DNA of 64,000 nucleotides from Solirubrobacteraceae bacterium (GCA_024711025.1 JANJTP010000041.1:45230-109229), one strand, 5' to 3'. Positions 52,051 through 63,113 are shown, counted from the stretch's first letter. The notes: generated by a model not told the origin, from the sequence alone. Program-made: numbers and translations.

Positions 52051-52470
52051 ATGTCCGACTTCGTCGACGAGAAGCTCCGCGAGATGCAAGCGCGGATGAA
52101 GGAGCTCCGGCCACTGGTCGACGAGTATGCGCACCTCGAGACCGCCGTCACGGCGCTCCAGGGGATCGGCTCGCCGGCAGCGCGCGACGGAGCGACCCAG
52201 GAGCGTGCGCCGCGGCGTGCGACGACCACCCCGCGCCGTCGCGGCGCGGGCCAGGCCGCAGCGGGCCACCGTGGCCGCCCGAAGGGCACCGGCCTGCGGG
52301 CCAAGCAGGCCCTGGAGCTCGTCGGAGCGCGCCCCGGGATCACCATTCCCGAGATCGCCGCGGAGATGGGGATCAAGCAGAACTACCTCTACCGCGTCCT
52401 CCCCGGACTGCAGCAGGACGGGCTGGTGCGCAAGGAGGGCAAGGGCTGGCACCCGGTCGCGGCCGCCTAG
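52051..52470 (+). CDS. Coiled-coil, AT-hook-like, winged-helix protein
   Basis: MSDFVDEKLREMQARMKELRPLVDEYAHLETAVTALQ... GHRGRPKGTGLRAKQALELVGARPGITIPEIAAEMGIKQNYLYRVLPGLQQDGLVRKEGKGW. Confidence 0.8.
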   Translation: MSDFVDEKLREMQARMKELRPLVDEYAHLETAVTALQGIGSPAARDGATQERAPRRATTTPRRRGAGQAAAGHRGRPKGTGLRAKQALELVGARPGITIPEIAAEMGIKQNYLYRVLPGLQQDGLVRKEGKGWHPVAAA

Positions 52471-52495
52471 CCGCGCCTTTGCTGCGGCGCCGAGC

Positions 52496-53170
52496 TCAGC
52501 GCGGCGCCGCAGCCGGCTCGAGTATCTCGCGCAGCACCGCGAGCGCCCGCTCGCGGTGCTCGTCGAGTTCCTCGACGAGCCGCTCGACATCCCCCGAGCG
52601 CAGCGCGTCGAGTATCCGGTCGTGCGCGTCGACCGCGGCCTGGCGCTCTGCGGGCAGGTTGTAGTAGAGCGCGCGGTAGGCCTCGGTCGCATCCCACAGC
52701 AGTCGGATCAGGCGCATCGTGTGCGGACGCTCCACCGCGTCGAGGATCCCGAAGTGGAAGCGGCGGTTTGCGGCCAGCTCGGCGGCGACGTCCCCCTCGA
52801 CCGCCGCGTCGACGCAGTCGCGCGCGGCCGCGTCGATCCGCGCCAGCGCCTCTTCGTCGAGTGCCGGAAGCGCGCGGCGAGCGGCGCGCGACTCGAGGAT
52901 CGCGCGCAGCTCGTAGATCTCCTCGAGGTCCTCGATCCTCAGCTCCGTCACGACGTACCCGCGCCGGGGCAGGTACGTGAGCTGCCCCTCCTGCTCGAGG
53001 ACGCGCAGCGCCTCGCGGACCGGGACGACGCTGGCGCCGACCGCCTCGGCGACATCCTCCTGGACGACCTTGCGCCCGGGGCGAAGCTCGCCGGAGACGA
53101 TCGCCGCCCGGAGCCAGTCGACGGCGTGCTCCTGCGCAGTCGGTGAGCGCCGCGATGGCGCGCGGCTCAC
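52496..53170 (-). CDS. GntR-family regulator (FCD domain)
   Basis: HAVDWLRAAIVSGELRPGRKVVQEDVAEAVGASVVPVREALRVLEQEGQLTYLPRRGYVVTEL... FCD; GTG start overlapping stop of upstream dehydrogenase. Confidence 0.9.
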   Translation of the reverse strand: MSRAPSRRSPTAQEHAVDWLRAAIVSGELRPGRKVVQEDVAEAVGASVVPVREALRVLEQEGQLTYLPRRGYVVTELRIEDLEEIYELRAILESRAARRALPALDEEALARIDAAARDCVDAAVEGDVAAELAANRRFHFGILDAVERPHTMRLIRLLWDATEAYRALYYNLPAERQAAVDAHDRILDALRSGDVERLVEELDEHRERALAVLREILEPAAAPR

Positions 53171-54354
53171 CGGAACGCCTGGATCCCGGTCAGCGCACCG
53201 CCGACGACGAGCGCGTGCACGTCCGCCGTCCCCTCGTACGTCACGACCGACTCGAGGTTGTTCATGTGCCGGATGACCGGGTACTCGAGCGTCACGCCGT
53301 TGGCGCCGAGCACCTGGCGCGCGGTCCGGGCCACGTCCAGCGCCGCGTTGACGTTGCCGAGCTTGCCCATGCTCACGTGCTCCGGCCGCAGGACGCCCGC
53401 GTCCTTCATCCGCCCCAGGTGCAGCGAGAGCAGCGTCGCGCGGTTCACCTCGAGCGCCATCGTCGCCAGCTTCTGCTGCTGGATCTGGAACGAGGCGATC
53501 GGCCGGTCGAACTGCACGCGCTCCTTGCTGTACTCGAGCGCCGCCTCGAAGCAGGCGCGGGCGGCGCCCGCCGCTCCCCAGACGATCCCGTAGCGCGCCT
53601 CGTTCAGGCACGACAGCGGGCCCTTGAGCGAGGTGGCCTCGGGCAGCAGCGCCTCCGCGGGAAGACGCACGTCGTCGAGCAGCAGCTCGCTGGTGACCGA
53701 GGCGCGGAGCGAGAGCTTGCGATGGATGTCCTGCGTCGTGAAGCCCGGCGTGTCGCGCGGCACCAGGAAGCCGCGGACGCCCTCGTCGGTGCTCGCCCAG
53801 ACGATCGCCACGTCGGAGACCGAGCCGTTGGTGATCCACATCTTCTGGCCGTGGAGGATCCAGTCGCTCCCGTCGCGCCGCGCGCGGGTGCGCATCGAGC
53901 CCGGGTCGGAGCCGGAGTCGGGCTCGGTCAGCCCGAAGCAGCCGATCGCCTCGCCGGCTGCCATCCGCGGCAGCCACTCCTGCTTCTGCTCCTCCGAGCC
54001 CCAGCGCCAGATCGCGAACATCGCGAGCGACCCCTGGACCGAGACGAGGCTGCGCACGCCGCTGTCTCCGGCCTCGAGCTCCATGCACGCCAGTCCATAG
54101 GCGGTGGCGCTCGCACCGGCGCAGCCGTAGCCGGTCAGGTGCATGCCCAGGAGGCCGAGCTTGCCGAGCTCGGGGGCGAGCTCACCCGGCAGGATCGCGT
54201 CCTCGAACCACTCGCCGACGTTCGGCACGACGCGGTCCCCCACCCATGCGCGGACGGTGTCTCGGATCATCCGCTCCTCGTCGGAGAGGAGGCGGTCGAT
54301 ATCGAGGTAGTCGGTGGGCTTGAGGGGCGCCTTGACCGTCGCGTGCGAAGACAT
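53167..54354 (-). CDS. Acyl-CoA dehydrogenase (glutaryl-CoA dehydrogenase-like)
   Basis: GCFGLTEPDSGSDPGSMRTRARRDGSDWILHGQKMWITNGSVSDVAIVWA...GANGVTLEYPVIRHMNNLESVVTYEGTADVH. Confidence 0.92.
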   Translation of the reverse strand: MSSHATVKAPLKPTDYLDIDRLLSDEERMIRDTVRAWVGDRVVPNVGEWFEDAILPGELAPELGKLGLLGMHLTGYGCAGASATAYGLACMELEAGDSGVRSLVSVQGSLAMFAIWRWGSEEQKQEWLPRMAAGEAIGCFGLTEPDSGSDPGSMRTRARRDGSDWILHGQKMWITNGSVSDVAIVWASTDEGVRGFLVPRDTPGFTTQDIHRKLSLRASVTSELLLDDVRLPAEALLPEATSLKGPLSCLNEARYGIVWGAAGAARACFEAALEYSKERVQFDRPIASFQIQQQKLATMALEVNRATLLSLHLGRMKDAGVLRPEHVSMGKLGNVNAALDVARTARQVLGANGVTLEYPVIRHMNNLESVVTYEGTADVHALVVGGALTGIQAFR

Positions 54355-54397
54355 GCCGATCCTTTCTTATAAATTCTAAGGACGGCAGCCTAGCGCA

Positions 54398-54515
54398 CGC
54401 CTCCCGCCCGTGCACGGGCGGGAAGGCGCTCACCCGTGGTGGACGTCGGGCGCGCCCACCCGTGGTGGACGTCGAGCGGAACCACGCCTCCCGCCCGCGC
54501 ACGGGCGGGAAGGCG
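54398..54515. repeat. Nested repeat: 31-bp palindrome-bearing repeat flanking an 18-bp direct repeat pair
   Basis: CGCCTCCCGCCCG(T/C)GCACGGGCGGGAAGGCG at 54398-54428 and 54485-54515; CACCCGTGGTGGACGTCG at 54431-54448 and 54457-54474. Confidence 0.9.
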
Positions 54516-54551
54516 GGGCCCGGCGCCGCGCGCGCCGGGCCGTCGTCCGTC

Positions 54552-55604
<1,053 letters not shown>

Positions 55605-55654
55605 CTACCCAGCAGGCGCTCGCGATCGCCGCGCCGCCCTGGGAGACTCGCACG

Positions 55655-57343
55655 ATGCGAGCGATCGGTGGCAACGCCATCCGACCGGCCGGCGACGGCG
55701 CGGCGCTGGTCACGCACGACGTGGCCAACCAGCCGCCGCCGCTCACCGGGCGCAACCTGTTCGAGGACGACCGTCCGCTCGCCGAGGCGGTCGAGCGCGA
55801 GGGCGCGGCGTGGGCGCTCGGGATGCTGAGCGAGGCCGGGACGTTCTGGGGCGGGGAGCCCCAGCGCTGGGGCGAGCAGGCCAACCGGCGGCCGCCGACG
55901 CTGCAGACCCACGACCGCTGGGGCAACCGCGTCGACCTCGTCGAGTACGACGCGAGCTACCACGAGCTGATGGCCGCCGGAATCGCCCGCGAGCTGCACT
56001 GCGGTCCCTGGCGCACGCCGCGCGCGGGCGCGCACGTCGCCCGCGCGGCGCAGTTCGTCCTAGCGGGCCAGGCCGAGGCCGGCTTCCTGTGCCCCACGAC
56101 GATGACGTTCGCCGCGGTCCCCGCCCTGCGCGCGACACCGCGAGTCGCCTCGGAGTGGGAGCCGCTGCTGACCGCGACCGGGTACGACCCGCGGCTGGAG
56201 CCGGCGGTGGAGAAGGGATCGGCCACCTGCGGCATGGCGATGACCGAGAAGCAGGGGGGCTCGGACGTACGCGCCAACACCACGCGCGCCCGCGCGCTGG
56301 GCGTCGGCGGACCCGGCGAGGAGTACGAGCTGACGGGCCACAAGTGGTTCTGCTCGGCCCCGATGAGCGACCTGTTCCTCGTGCTCGCGCAGAGCGACGA
56401 GGGGCTCTCGTGCTTCGCGCTGCCTAACGTGCTGCCCGACGGCTCGCGCAACGCGATGCGCATCCAGCGGCTGAAGGACAAGCTCGGCAACCGCTCGAAC
56501 GCCTCGAGCGAGGTCGAGTATCACGGAGCATGGGCGCGGATGGTCGGCGAGCCCGGCCGCGGCGTCGCGACGATCCTCGAGATGGTCGGCCACACGCGGC
56601 TCGACTGCACGCTCGGCGCCGCGGCGGCACTGCGCGCCCAGGTCGCCCACGCCACCTGGCACGCCGCCCACCGCTCGGCGTTCGGGAGGCGGCTCGCCGA
56701 CCAGCCGCTGATGCGCAACGTACTCGCCGACCTCGCGCTCGAGGCGGAGGCCGCGACGGCCATCGCGCTGCGCCTCGCGCGCGCCTACGATCGCGCCGCA
56801 GCCGACCCCGCCGAGGCGCTGCTGCGGCGTTTGGCGACGGCCGTCGCCAAGTACCACGTCTGCAAGCGAGTGCCGGAGCACGCCTACGAGGCGATGGAGG
56901 TGCTCGGCGGCGCAGGCTACGTCGAGGACTCGGGACTGCCGCGCCTCTACCGCGAGGCGCCGCTGAACGCCATCTGGGAGGGGTCAGGCAACGTGATCGC
57001 GCTCGACGCGCTGCGTGCGCTGACGCGCGAGCCGGCGGCGCTCGACGCGCTGCTCGCCGAGATCGAGCTGGCGGCCGGGGCCGACGCGCGCCTCGACGCC
57101 TTCGTCCGGTCGCTGCACGCCGAGCTCTCAGGCCCCGCGACGCTGGAGGCGCGGGCACGGCGCCTGGTCGAGCGGATGGCGCTGGCACTGCAGGGCTCGC
57201 TGCTCGTGCGCCACGCGCCGGCGGCCGTGGCCGATGCCTTCTGCGCCGGCCGCCTGGCGCCGGACGGGCTCGCCGGCTACGGAACGCTGCCCGCCGGCGT
57301 GGACGTCGAGGCGATCCTCGAGCGCCACACTCCGGCGGGCTAG
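55655..57343 (+). CDS. Acyl-CoA dehydrogenase, AidB-like
   Basis: CGMAMTEKQGGSDVRANTTRARALG...YELTGHKWFCSAPMSDLFLVLAQ...MEVLGGAGYVEDSGLPRLYREAPLNAIWEGSGNVIALD. Confidence 0.9.
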   Translation: MRAIGGNAIRPAGDGAALVTHDVANQPPPLTGRNLFEDDRPLAEAVEREGAAWALGMLSEAGTFWGGEPQRWGEQANRRPPTLQTHDRWGNRVDLVEYDASYHELMAAGIARELHCGPWRTPRAGAHVARAAQFVLAGQAEAGFLCPTTMTFAAVPALRATPRVASEWEPLLTATGYDPRLEPAVEKGSATCGMAMTEKQGGSDVRANTTRARALGVGGPGEEYELTGHKWFCSAPMSDLFLVLAQSDEGLSCFALPNVLPDGSRNAMRIQRLKDKLGNRSNASSEVEYHGAWARMVGEPGRGVATILEMVGHTRLDCTLGAAAALRAQVAHATWHAAHRSAFGRRLADQPLMRNVLADLALEAEAATAIALRLARAYDRAAADPAEALLRRLATAVAKYHVCKRVPEHAYEAMEVLGGAGYVEDSGLPRLYREAPLNAIWEGSGNVIALDALRALTREPAALDALLAEIELAAGADARLDAFVRSLHAELSGPATLEARARRLVERMALALQGSLLVRHAPAAVADAFCAGRLAPDGLAGYGTLPAGVDVEAILERHTPAG

Positions 57344-57369
57344 CGCCCACAAGGGCCGGACCCCGGGGC

Positions 57370-57963
57370 TCAGCCCGCGCGGCGGCCGGCGAGCTTCCAG
57401 GCCGTCGGAAGCAGCCCCGCGGCGAGCAGCGCCTTGACGATCCCGCCGGGTATGAACGGGACGAAGCCGAGCGCGATCGCCTTGGACATGCTGAGGTCGG
57501 CGGCGACGGCGAGCCACGGCACGCCGATCGCGAAGACGATCAGCGAGCCGACCGTGAACAGCGGCAGCGCCTTCCAGGGGTTGCGGTCGAGCCGGCGCTC
57601 GGCGAGCAGGCCGACGACGTACGCCGCGACGATGAAGCCGACGAGGTAGCCGCCGGTGGCACCCCAGACGACCTCCCAGCCGGATGCCCCGTCGGCGTAC
57701 ACGGGCAGCCCGACAAGGCCCAGCAGCAGGTAGAGGCCCATCGCCGCCGAGCCGCGGCGCGAGCCCAGCGCCGCGCCGGACAGCAGCACTGCGAACGTCT
57801 GACCCGTCACCGGGACGGGATCGCCCGGCAGTGGGATGACGATCTGGGCGCAGATCGCCGTCAGCAGCGCCGCGCCGACGACGAGCGCTACGTCGCGCAC
57901 GCGACTGCTGGGCACGATGTCCGCCAGAACCTGGGGCCGGGCGGCGAAGGTGGCGTTGCTCAT
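57370..57963 (-). CDS. bioY: BioY-family biotin transporter
   Basis: ALLTAICAQIVIPLPGDPVPVTGQTFAVLLSGAALGSRRGSAAMGLYLLLGLVGLPVYADG...GYLVGFIVAAYVVG. Confidence 0.92.
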   Translation of the reverse strand: MSNATFAARPQVLADIVPSSRVRDVALVVGAALLTAICAQIVIPLPGDPVPVTGQTFAVLLSGAALGSRRGSAAMGLYLLLGLVGLPVYADGASGWEVVWGATGGYLVGFIVAAYVVGLLAERRLDRNPWKALPLFTVGSLIVFAIGVPWLAVAADLSMSKAIALGFVPFIPGGIVKALLAAGLLPTAWKLAGRRAG

Positions 57964-58107
57964 GGATCTCCTCGCATCGGGTCGAGGCGGGCCGCTCGGG
58001 GCGGCGCGCCGCGGGGATCATGGCGCAACGCGCTGACGCGGCGTGCGCCAGCGGAGCGCCGGCCCACCATTACGGGGGATGCGACATGCGACCATGGGGG
58101 GGTGCGC

Positions 58108-59268
58108 ATGGACCGCTCGATCCCGCTCTTCCGCGTCCTCGGCATCCGCGTGGGGGCCAGCCCGACGTGGTTCCTCGTGCTGTTCCTGATGATCTATTGG
58201 CTGTCGGGCTACTTCGGCGACGTCCTGTCGGGGTACTCGAACAGCGTCGCGTTCGCCGTCGCCGTCGCCGCGACGCTGCTCTTCTTCGTCTCGCTGCTGC
58301 TGCACGAGTTCGGTCATGCGCTCGTCGCGCGACGCGACGGCATCGACACCGAGGGCATCGACCTGTGGCTGTTCGGCGGGATCGCGAAGCTCAGCCGCGA
58401 CTCGCGGACGCCCGGCGAGGAGCTGCGCGTCGCCGCCGCCGGCCCCGCCGTCACCGCGCTGATCGTCCTGGTCTGTCTCGGCGCCGGCCTGCTGGCACGC
58501 AGCTTCTCCGGCGTCGTCGACACGGCGACGCTCGGGCACGCGGCCACGACGCCGCTGGTCGCGCTGACCGGCTGGCTGACGCTGATCAACATCGTTCTCC
58601 TCGTGTTCAACCTGATCCCCGCGTTCCCGCTCGACGGAGGGCGGATCGCTCGCGCGATCGCGTGGCGCCTGACCGGGGACCGCAACCGCGGCACGCGCTT
58701 CTCGGCTCGCCTGGGCGAGGTCTTCTCCTGGCTGCTGATCGGAGTCGGCGCGTTCTGGGCGCTGCGCGGCGACGTCACGAGCGGTCTGTGGCTCGCCGTG
58801 CTCGGCTGGTTCCTGGGGTCTGCGGCGCGCGGCGCCGTCGCCGGCACGCGCTTCAGCGAGCGCCTCGCCGCGCTGACCGCAGGCGACCTGATGGACGCCG
58901 CGCCGGTGACCATCCCCGGCTCGACGTCCGCGCTCGCGGCGCACGACGAGTGGTTCGGCCGGAGCCGCTGGCCGTGGCTGGCGGTCGTCGACGCGCACGG
59001 GCGGCTCGAGGGGATCCTCGACGCCGCGCTGGTCGGCCGCGCGGTCGCCGAGGGCCGCCCGGCCCTGGCCGTGCGCGATCTCCTCGACCCGTCCGACGGC
59101 GCCGGCTGGGTCACCCGCGAGACGCCCGTCGAGTCGCTCGTCTCGCTCGACGCGCTGCGCCGACTGGGCGCCGTGATGGTGGTCGACGGCGATGACCGTC
59201 TCTGCGGGGTGGTCACGGTCGAGCAGGTGCGCCGCGCGCTCGCGACGGCCGCCCGCGCCCGGCGCTGA
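58108..59268 (+). CDS. Site-2 protease (M50) with C-terminal CBS domains
   Basis: LLHEFGHALVARRDGIDTEGIDLWLFGGIAKLSRDSRTPGEELRVAAAGPAVTALI...NLIPAFPLDGGRIARAIAW. Confidence 0.92.
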   Translation: MDRSIPLFRVLGIRVGASPTWFLVLFLMIYWLSGYFGDVLSGYSNSVAFAVAVAATLLFFVSLLLHEFGHALVARRDGIDTEGIDLWLFGGIAKLSRDSRTPGEELRVAAAGPAVTALIVLVCLGAGLLARSFSGVVDTATLGHAATTPLVALTGWLTLINIVLLVFNLIPAFPLDGGRIARAIAWRLTGDRNRGTRFSARLGEVFSWLLIGVGAFWALRGDVTSGLWLAVLGWFLGSAARGAVAGTRFSERLAALTAGDLMDAAPVTIPGSTSALAAHDEWFGRSRWPWLAVVDAHGRLEGILDAALVGRAVAEGRPALAVRDLLDPSDGAGWVTRETPVESLVSLDALRRLGAVMVVDGDDRLCGVVTVEQVRRALATAARARR

Positions 59269-59409
59269 GCGCGCGCCCCGCCGGCCGAATCCGACCATTT
59301 TGCTAGGGATTCAGGCCGATGCGGGGGTACCGGGAGGCGCACGTCACGGGCGGACCGCCACGTATAGAGTCCTTGCAGCCGCAGTCACGATCTCCCTCCG
59401 GAAGCTCCA

Positions 59410-61104
59410 ATGCCAGCACATGACATCCTGATCATCGGCGCCGGCCTCGCCGGCCAGCGCGCCGCTCTCGCCGCGGCCCGCAAGGGCGCCACGGTCGCGA
59501 TCATGAGCAAGGTCCACCCGGTCCGCTCGCACTCGGTCGCGGCCGCCGGCGGCATCAACGCCGCGATCAGCCCGGCCGACGACTGGCGCTCGCACGCCTA
59601 CGACACCGTCAAGGGGTCGGACTTCCTCGGCGACCAGGACGCGATCGAGATCATGTGCCGCGAGGCACCGGACGAGGTCCTGCACCTCGAGCACATCGGC
59701 GTGACCTTCCATCGCAACGAGAAGGGCGAGATGGACCTTCGCGCCTTCGGCGGGGCGTCGATGAAGCGCACCGCGTACGTCGCGGACATCACCGGCCAGG
59801 CGCTGCTGCACGTGCTCTACGAGCAGCTCATGAAGCATCACGAGGTGATCGACCGCTACGAGGAGTGGTTCGTCACCTCGCTGGTGCTCGACGACGCGGG
59901 CAGCTGCATCGGGGCCGTCGCGCGCAACATCCGCGACGGCCACATGGAGACCTTCTCGGCGAAGAACGTGATCCTCGCGTCGGGCGGCGCCGGACAGTGC
60001 TTCAAGCCGACGACGAACGCGCTGATCTGCACCGGCGACGGGATCGCGCAGGCGTACCGCGCCGGCGCGCCGCTGATGGACATGGAGATGATCCAGTACC
60101 ACCCGACGACGCTCGTCGAGAACGGGTTCCTGATCACCGAGGGCGCCCGCGGCGAGGGCGCCCATCTCCTCAACGCTAGCGGTGAGCGCTTCATGGAGAA
60201 GTACGCGCCGAACAAGATGGAGCTCGCCTCGCGCGACGTCGTCTCGCGCGCCGAGCAGACGGAGATCAACGAGGGGCGCGGCGTCGGCCCGGACGGCGTC
60301 GGCATCTACCTCGACATCACCGTCGTCCCGAAGAAGCGCACGCTCGAGGCGCTGCGCGAGATCGTCAACATCGGCAAGGACTTCGCCGGCGTCGACATCA
60401 CCCGCGAGCCGATCATGATCCGCCCGGGAATGCACTACATCATGGGCGGCGTCAAGACCGACGTCGACGGCGCCACGTCGATCCCCGGCCTCTACGCCGC
60501 CGGCGAGGTCGCCTGCGTCTCCGTCCACGGCGGCAACCGCCTCGGCGCCAACTCGCTGCTCGACACGCTGATCTTCGGCCGCCGCGCGGGCGAGCACGCC
60601 GCCGACCGCGCCACCTCGATGGCGATGCCGCAGGCCGGCACGGGCGCTCAGCGCCACGACGAGCAGCTCCTCGGCGAGATCCTCGCCCGGCCCAAGACCG
60701 GCCGGCGGATCAGCGAGATCAAGGACGAGCTCGGCACGACGATGAACCGCTACGTCGCCGTCTACCGCGAGGAGGAGGGCCTGCGCACGGCCCACGAGAC
60801 GGTTCGCCGCCTCAAGGACGAAGCGCAGACCGCCTACGTCGACGACAAGGGCACCATCTTCAACCAGGACGTCCTCGGAGCCGTCGAGCTCGACTACATG
60901 CTCGACTGCGCCGAGGCGATCGTCGTCGCCGCGATCGAGCGCAAGGAGTCGCGCGGCGCCCAGTTCCGCGTCGACTACCCGGGCCGCAACGACGCCGAGT
61001 GGCTCAAGCACATCGACATCTCGCGCGACGGCGACGACACCCCCGCAGTCTCCTACTCCCCGGTGACCATCACCCAATGGCAGCCGGAGGAGCGCAAGTA
61101 CTAG
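59410..61104 (+). CDS. sdhA: Succinate dehydrogenase/fumarate reductase flavoprotein subunit
   Basis: [49 protein letters not shown]...[38 protein letters not shown]...[13 protein letters not shown]. Confidence 0.96.
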   Translation: MPAHDILIIGAGLAGQRAALAAARKGATVAIMSKVHPVRSHSVAAAGGINAAISPADDWRSHAYDTVKGSDFLGDQDAIEIMCREAPDEVLHLEHIGVTFHRNEKGEMDLRAFGGASMKRTAYVADITGQALLHVLYEQLMKHHEVIDRYEEWFVTSLVLDDAGSCIGAVARNIRDGHMETFSAKNVILASGGAGQCFKPTTNALICTGDGIAQAYRAGAPLMDMEMIQYHPTTLVENGFLITEGARGEGAHLLNASGERFMEKYAPNKMELASRDVVSRAEQTEINEGRGVGPDGVGIYLDITVVPKKRTLEALREIVNIGKDFAGVDITREPIMIRPGMHYIMGGVKTDVDGATSIPGLYAAGEVACVSVHGGNRLGANSLLDTLIFGRRAGEHAADRATSMAMPQAGTGAQRHDEQLLGEILARPKTGRRISEIKDELGTTMNRYVAVYREEEGLRTAHETVRRLKDEAQTAYVDDKGTIFNQDVLGAVELDYMLDCAEAIVVAAIERKESRGAQFRVDYPGRNDAEWLKHIDISRDGDDTPAVSYSPVTITQWQPEERKY

Positions 61105-61126
61105 GACCCCGATCGAGGACCTGACG

Positions 61127-62185
61127 ATGGCCGAGTTCAAGCTCCGCATCCGCCGCTACGACCCCGAGTCCGGCAAGCCGCCGTACTGGGACGAGCACAC
61201 CGTCGAGCTCGAGCCGCACCGCTCGGTGCTGGAGGGCCTGCTGCAGGCGAAGGGCACCACCGACGGCTCGATCGGCGTGCGCTGCTCCTGCCGCGCCGCG
61301 ATCTGCGGCTCGTGCGGGGTGCGCATCAACGGCCGTCCCGGCCTGGCCTGCCACACGCACCTCGACGACGCGCAGTACCGGGCCAAGGACGGCGTGATCG
61401 AGGTCGAGCCGATGGGCAACATGCCCGTCATCAAGGACCTGATCGTGGACATGGACGCCGTCCACTGGAAGAAGGTCCAGCGCGTCACGCCGTGGCTCAT
61501 CAACAAGGAGCCGGTCCCCGAGCGCGAGTACATCGTCCCGCGCGAGTCGATGATCGACGTTACGCAGTCGATGGCGTGCATCCAGTGCGGCGCCTGCGTC
61601 TCGGACTGCCTGACCTTGGAGGTCGACCCGCTGTTCGTCGGCCCCGCCGCGCTCGCCAAGACCTACCGCTTCGTCGGCGACCCGCGCGACGCCGCGCACG
61701 AGCAGCGCCTGAAGGACCTCGCCGAGGACCCGCACGGCATCTACTCCTGCACGCACTGCTTCCAGTGCATCGAGGCCTGCCCGAAGGGCGTGGCCCCGAT
61801 GAGCCAGATCATGCGACTGCGACGGATCGCGGGCAGCGACTTCGCCATCAACGACCGCAACAACGGCTACCGCCACGAGCACGCCTACGTGGAGAACATC
61901 CGTCGCAACGGCCTGCTCCACGAGGCGGACCTGCTGCCCGACTCGTACGGCGGCAAGTTCCACCCGCGGGCGGTGCCCGCGCTGCTCAGCTCGCTGCCGG
62001 CGATCAGCAAGGCGCTGCTGCGCCGCAAGGTCACCCCCGCAAAGGCACTGCTGCACCCGCACAAGGCGCCGGACGGCGTGAAGCGGATCTACGACATCGT
62101 CGAGGGCCGCGACGAGCGCATCGAGCTCAATCTGTACATCACGGGCACGGACGAGGACAACGCCGAGCCCGTCGTGGCGTCCTAG
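61127..62185 (+). CDS. sdhB: Succinate dehydrogenase/fumarate reductase iron-sulfur subunit
   Basis: GVRCSCRAAICGSCGVRINGRPGLAC...CIQCGACVSDCLTLEV...CTHCFQCIEACPKGV. Confidence 0.95.
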   Translation: MAEFKLRIRRYDPESGKPPYWDEHTVELEPHRSVLEGLLQAKGTTDGSIGVRCSCRAAICGSCGVRINGRPGLACHTHLDDAQYRAKDGVIEVEPMGNMPVIKDLIVDMDAVHWKKVQRVTPWLINKEPVPEREYIVPRESMIDVTQSMACIQCGACVSDCLTLEVDPLFVGPAALAKTYRFVGDPRDAAHEQRLKDLAEDPHGIYSCTHCFQCIEACPKGVAPMSQIMRLRRIAGSDFAINDRNNGYRHEHAYVENIRRNGLLHEADLLPDSYGGKFHPRAVPALLSSLPAISKALLRRKVTPAKALLHPHKAPDGVKRIYDIVEGRDERIELNLYITGTDEDNAEPVVAS

Positions 62186-62198
62186 GAGGTCGCTGACG

Positions 62199-63113
62199 AT
62201 GAAGGTCGCCTACTGGCCCGGCTGCGTTAGCCGTGGCTTCACCCCGGAGCTGCACGGCTCGATGGCGAAGGTCGCTCCGCTGCTCGACATCGAGCTCATC
62301 GAGCTCGACCGCGCCAACTGCTGCGGCTCCGGCGTGATCGCCGAGCACAGCCAGGAGCTCGCCGACACGCTCAACGCACGGACGTTCGCGCTCGCCCAGC
62401 AGGTGCAGGGCGCCACGCTGATGATGAACATCTGCTCGACCTGTCAGGGCGCGCAGTCGGAGTGCCAGCAGCGTCTCGACGCCAACGCCGACTACCGCGC
62501 GACGGTCAACGAGACGCTCAAGACCTCCGATGGCCTCGAGTACTCGGGCGGCATCGTCAACAAGAACTTCCTCTGGGTGCTCGTCGAGGAGATCGGCCTC
62601 GACAGGCTCCGCTCGCTGGTGAAGCGCCCGCTGACCGACCTCAAGGTCGGGCCCTTCTACGGCTGCTACATCGTGCGCCCCACCGATCGGCTCGAGATCG
62701 ATCGCGATCGCCCGCGCGACCAGTACCTCGGGATGGTCATCGAGGCGCTCGGCGGTACCGTCATCGACTACGCCGGCACCCACAAGTGCTGCGGCTTCCC
62801 GATCATCACCATGAACAAGCAGGCCTCGCTCCAGCAGGCGGGCCGGCACCTCGGTGACGCGGTCGACGCCGATGCCGACTGCCTCGTGACTCCGTGCCCG
62901 CTGTGCCACCTGAACCTCGACCTGCAGCAGCCGCTCGCCGAGCGCGAGGTCGGCCGCGAGCTGAACATGCCGGTGCTGCACCTGCCCCAGCTCGTCGGGC
63001 TGGCGCTCGGCCTGCAGCCCAAGGAGCTCGGCCTGCAGCGCCACGTCGTCAAGCCGACATCGGTCATCAACTGGTCCGAGGCCGTCATCGCGAGCGTCCC
63101 GGCGACCGCCTGA
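62199..63113 (+). CDS. Heterodisulfide reductase subunit B-like (CCG-domain) protein; class-E SDH membrane-associated subunit
   Basis: Two cysteine-rich CCG clusters: YWPGC...NCCGSG...CSTCQ and YGCYI...CCGFP...CPLC; operon with sdhAB. Confidence 0.9.
   Translation: MKVAYWPGCVSRGFTPELHGSMAKVAPLLDIELIELDRANCCGSGVIAEHSQELADTLNARTFALAQQVQGATLMMNICSTCQGAQSECQQRLDANADYRATVNETLKTSDGLEYSGGIVNKNFLWVLVEEIGLDRLRSLVKRPLTDLKVGPFYGCYIVRPTDRLEIDRDRPRDQYLGMVIEALGGTVIDYAGTHKCCGFPIITMNKQASLQQAGRHLGDAVDADADCLVTPCPLCHLNLDLQQPLAEREVGRELNMPVLHLPQLVGLALGLQPKELGLQRHVVKPTSVINWSEAVIASVPATA

Noticed and set aside
56530-59268. 912-aa plus ORF apparently joining an acyl-CoA dehydrogenase region to an M50 protease
   Set aside because: Only the last ~386 codons (from 58108) are coding; the upstream part is out of frame with the real dehydrogenase gene and antisense to bioY.
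59360-59400. CGTATAGAGTCCTTGCAGCCGCAGTCACG as another hairpin-family member
   Set aside because: Spacing (24 nt rather than 22) and arms do not fit; more likely the sdhA promoter/-10 region.
59344-61149. 601-aa minus-strand ORF antisense to sdhA
   Set aside because: Shadow ORF rich in Arg/Val/Asp with no domain; sdhA is unambiguous.
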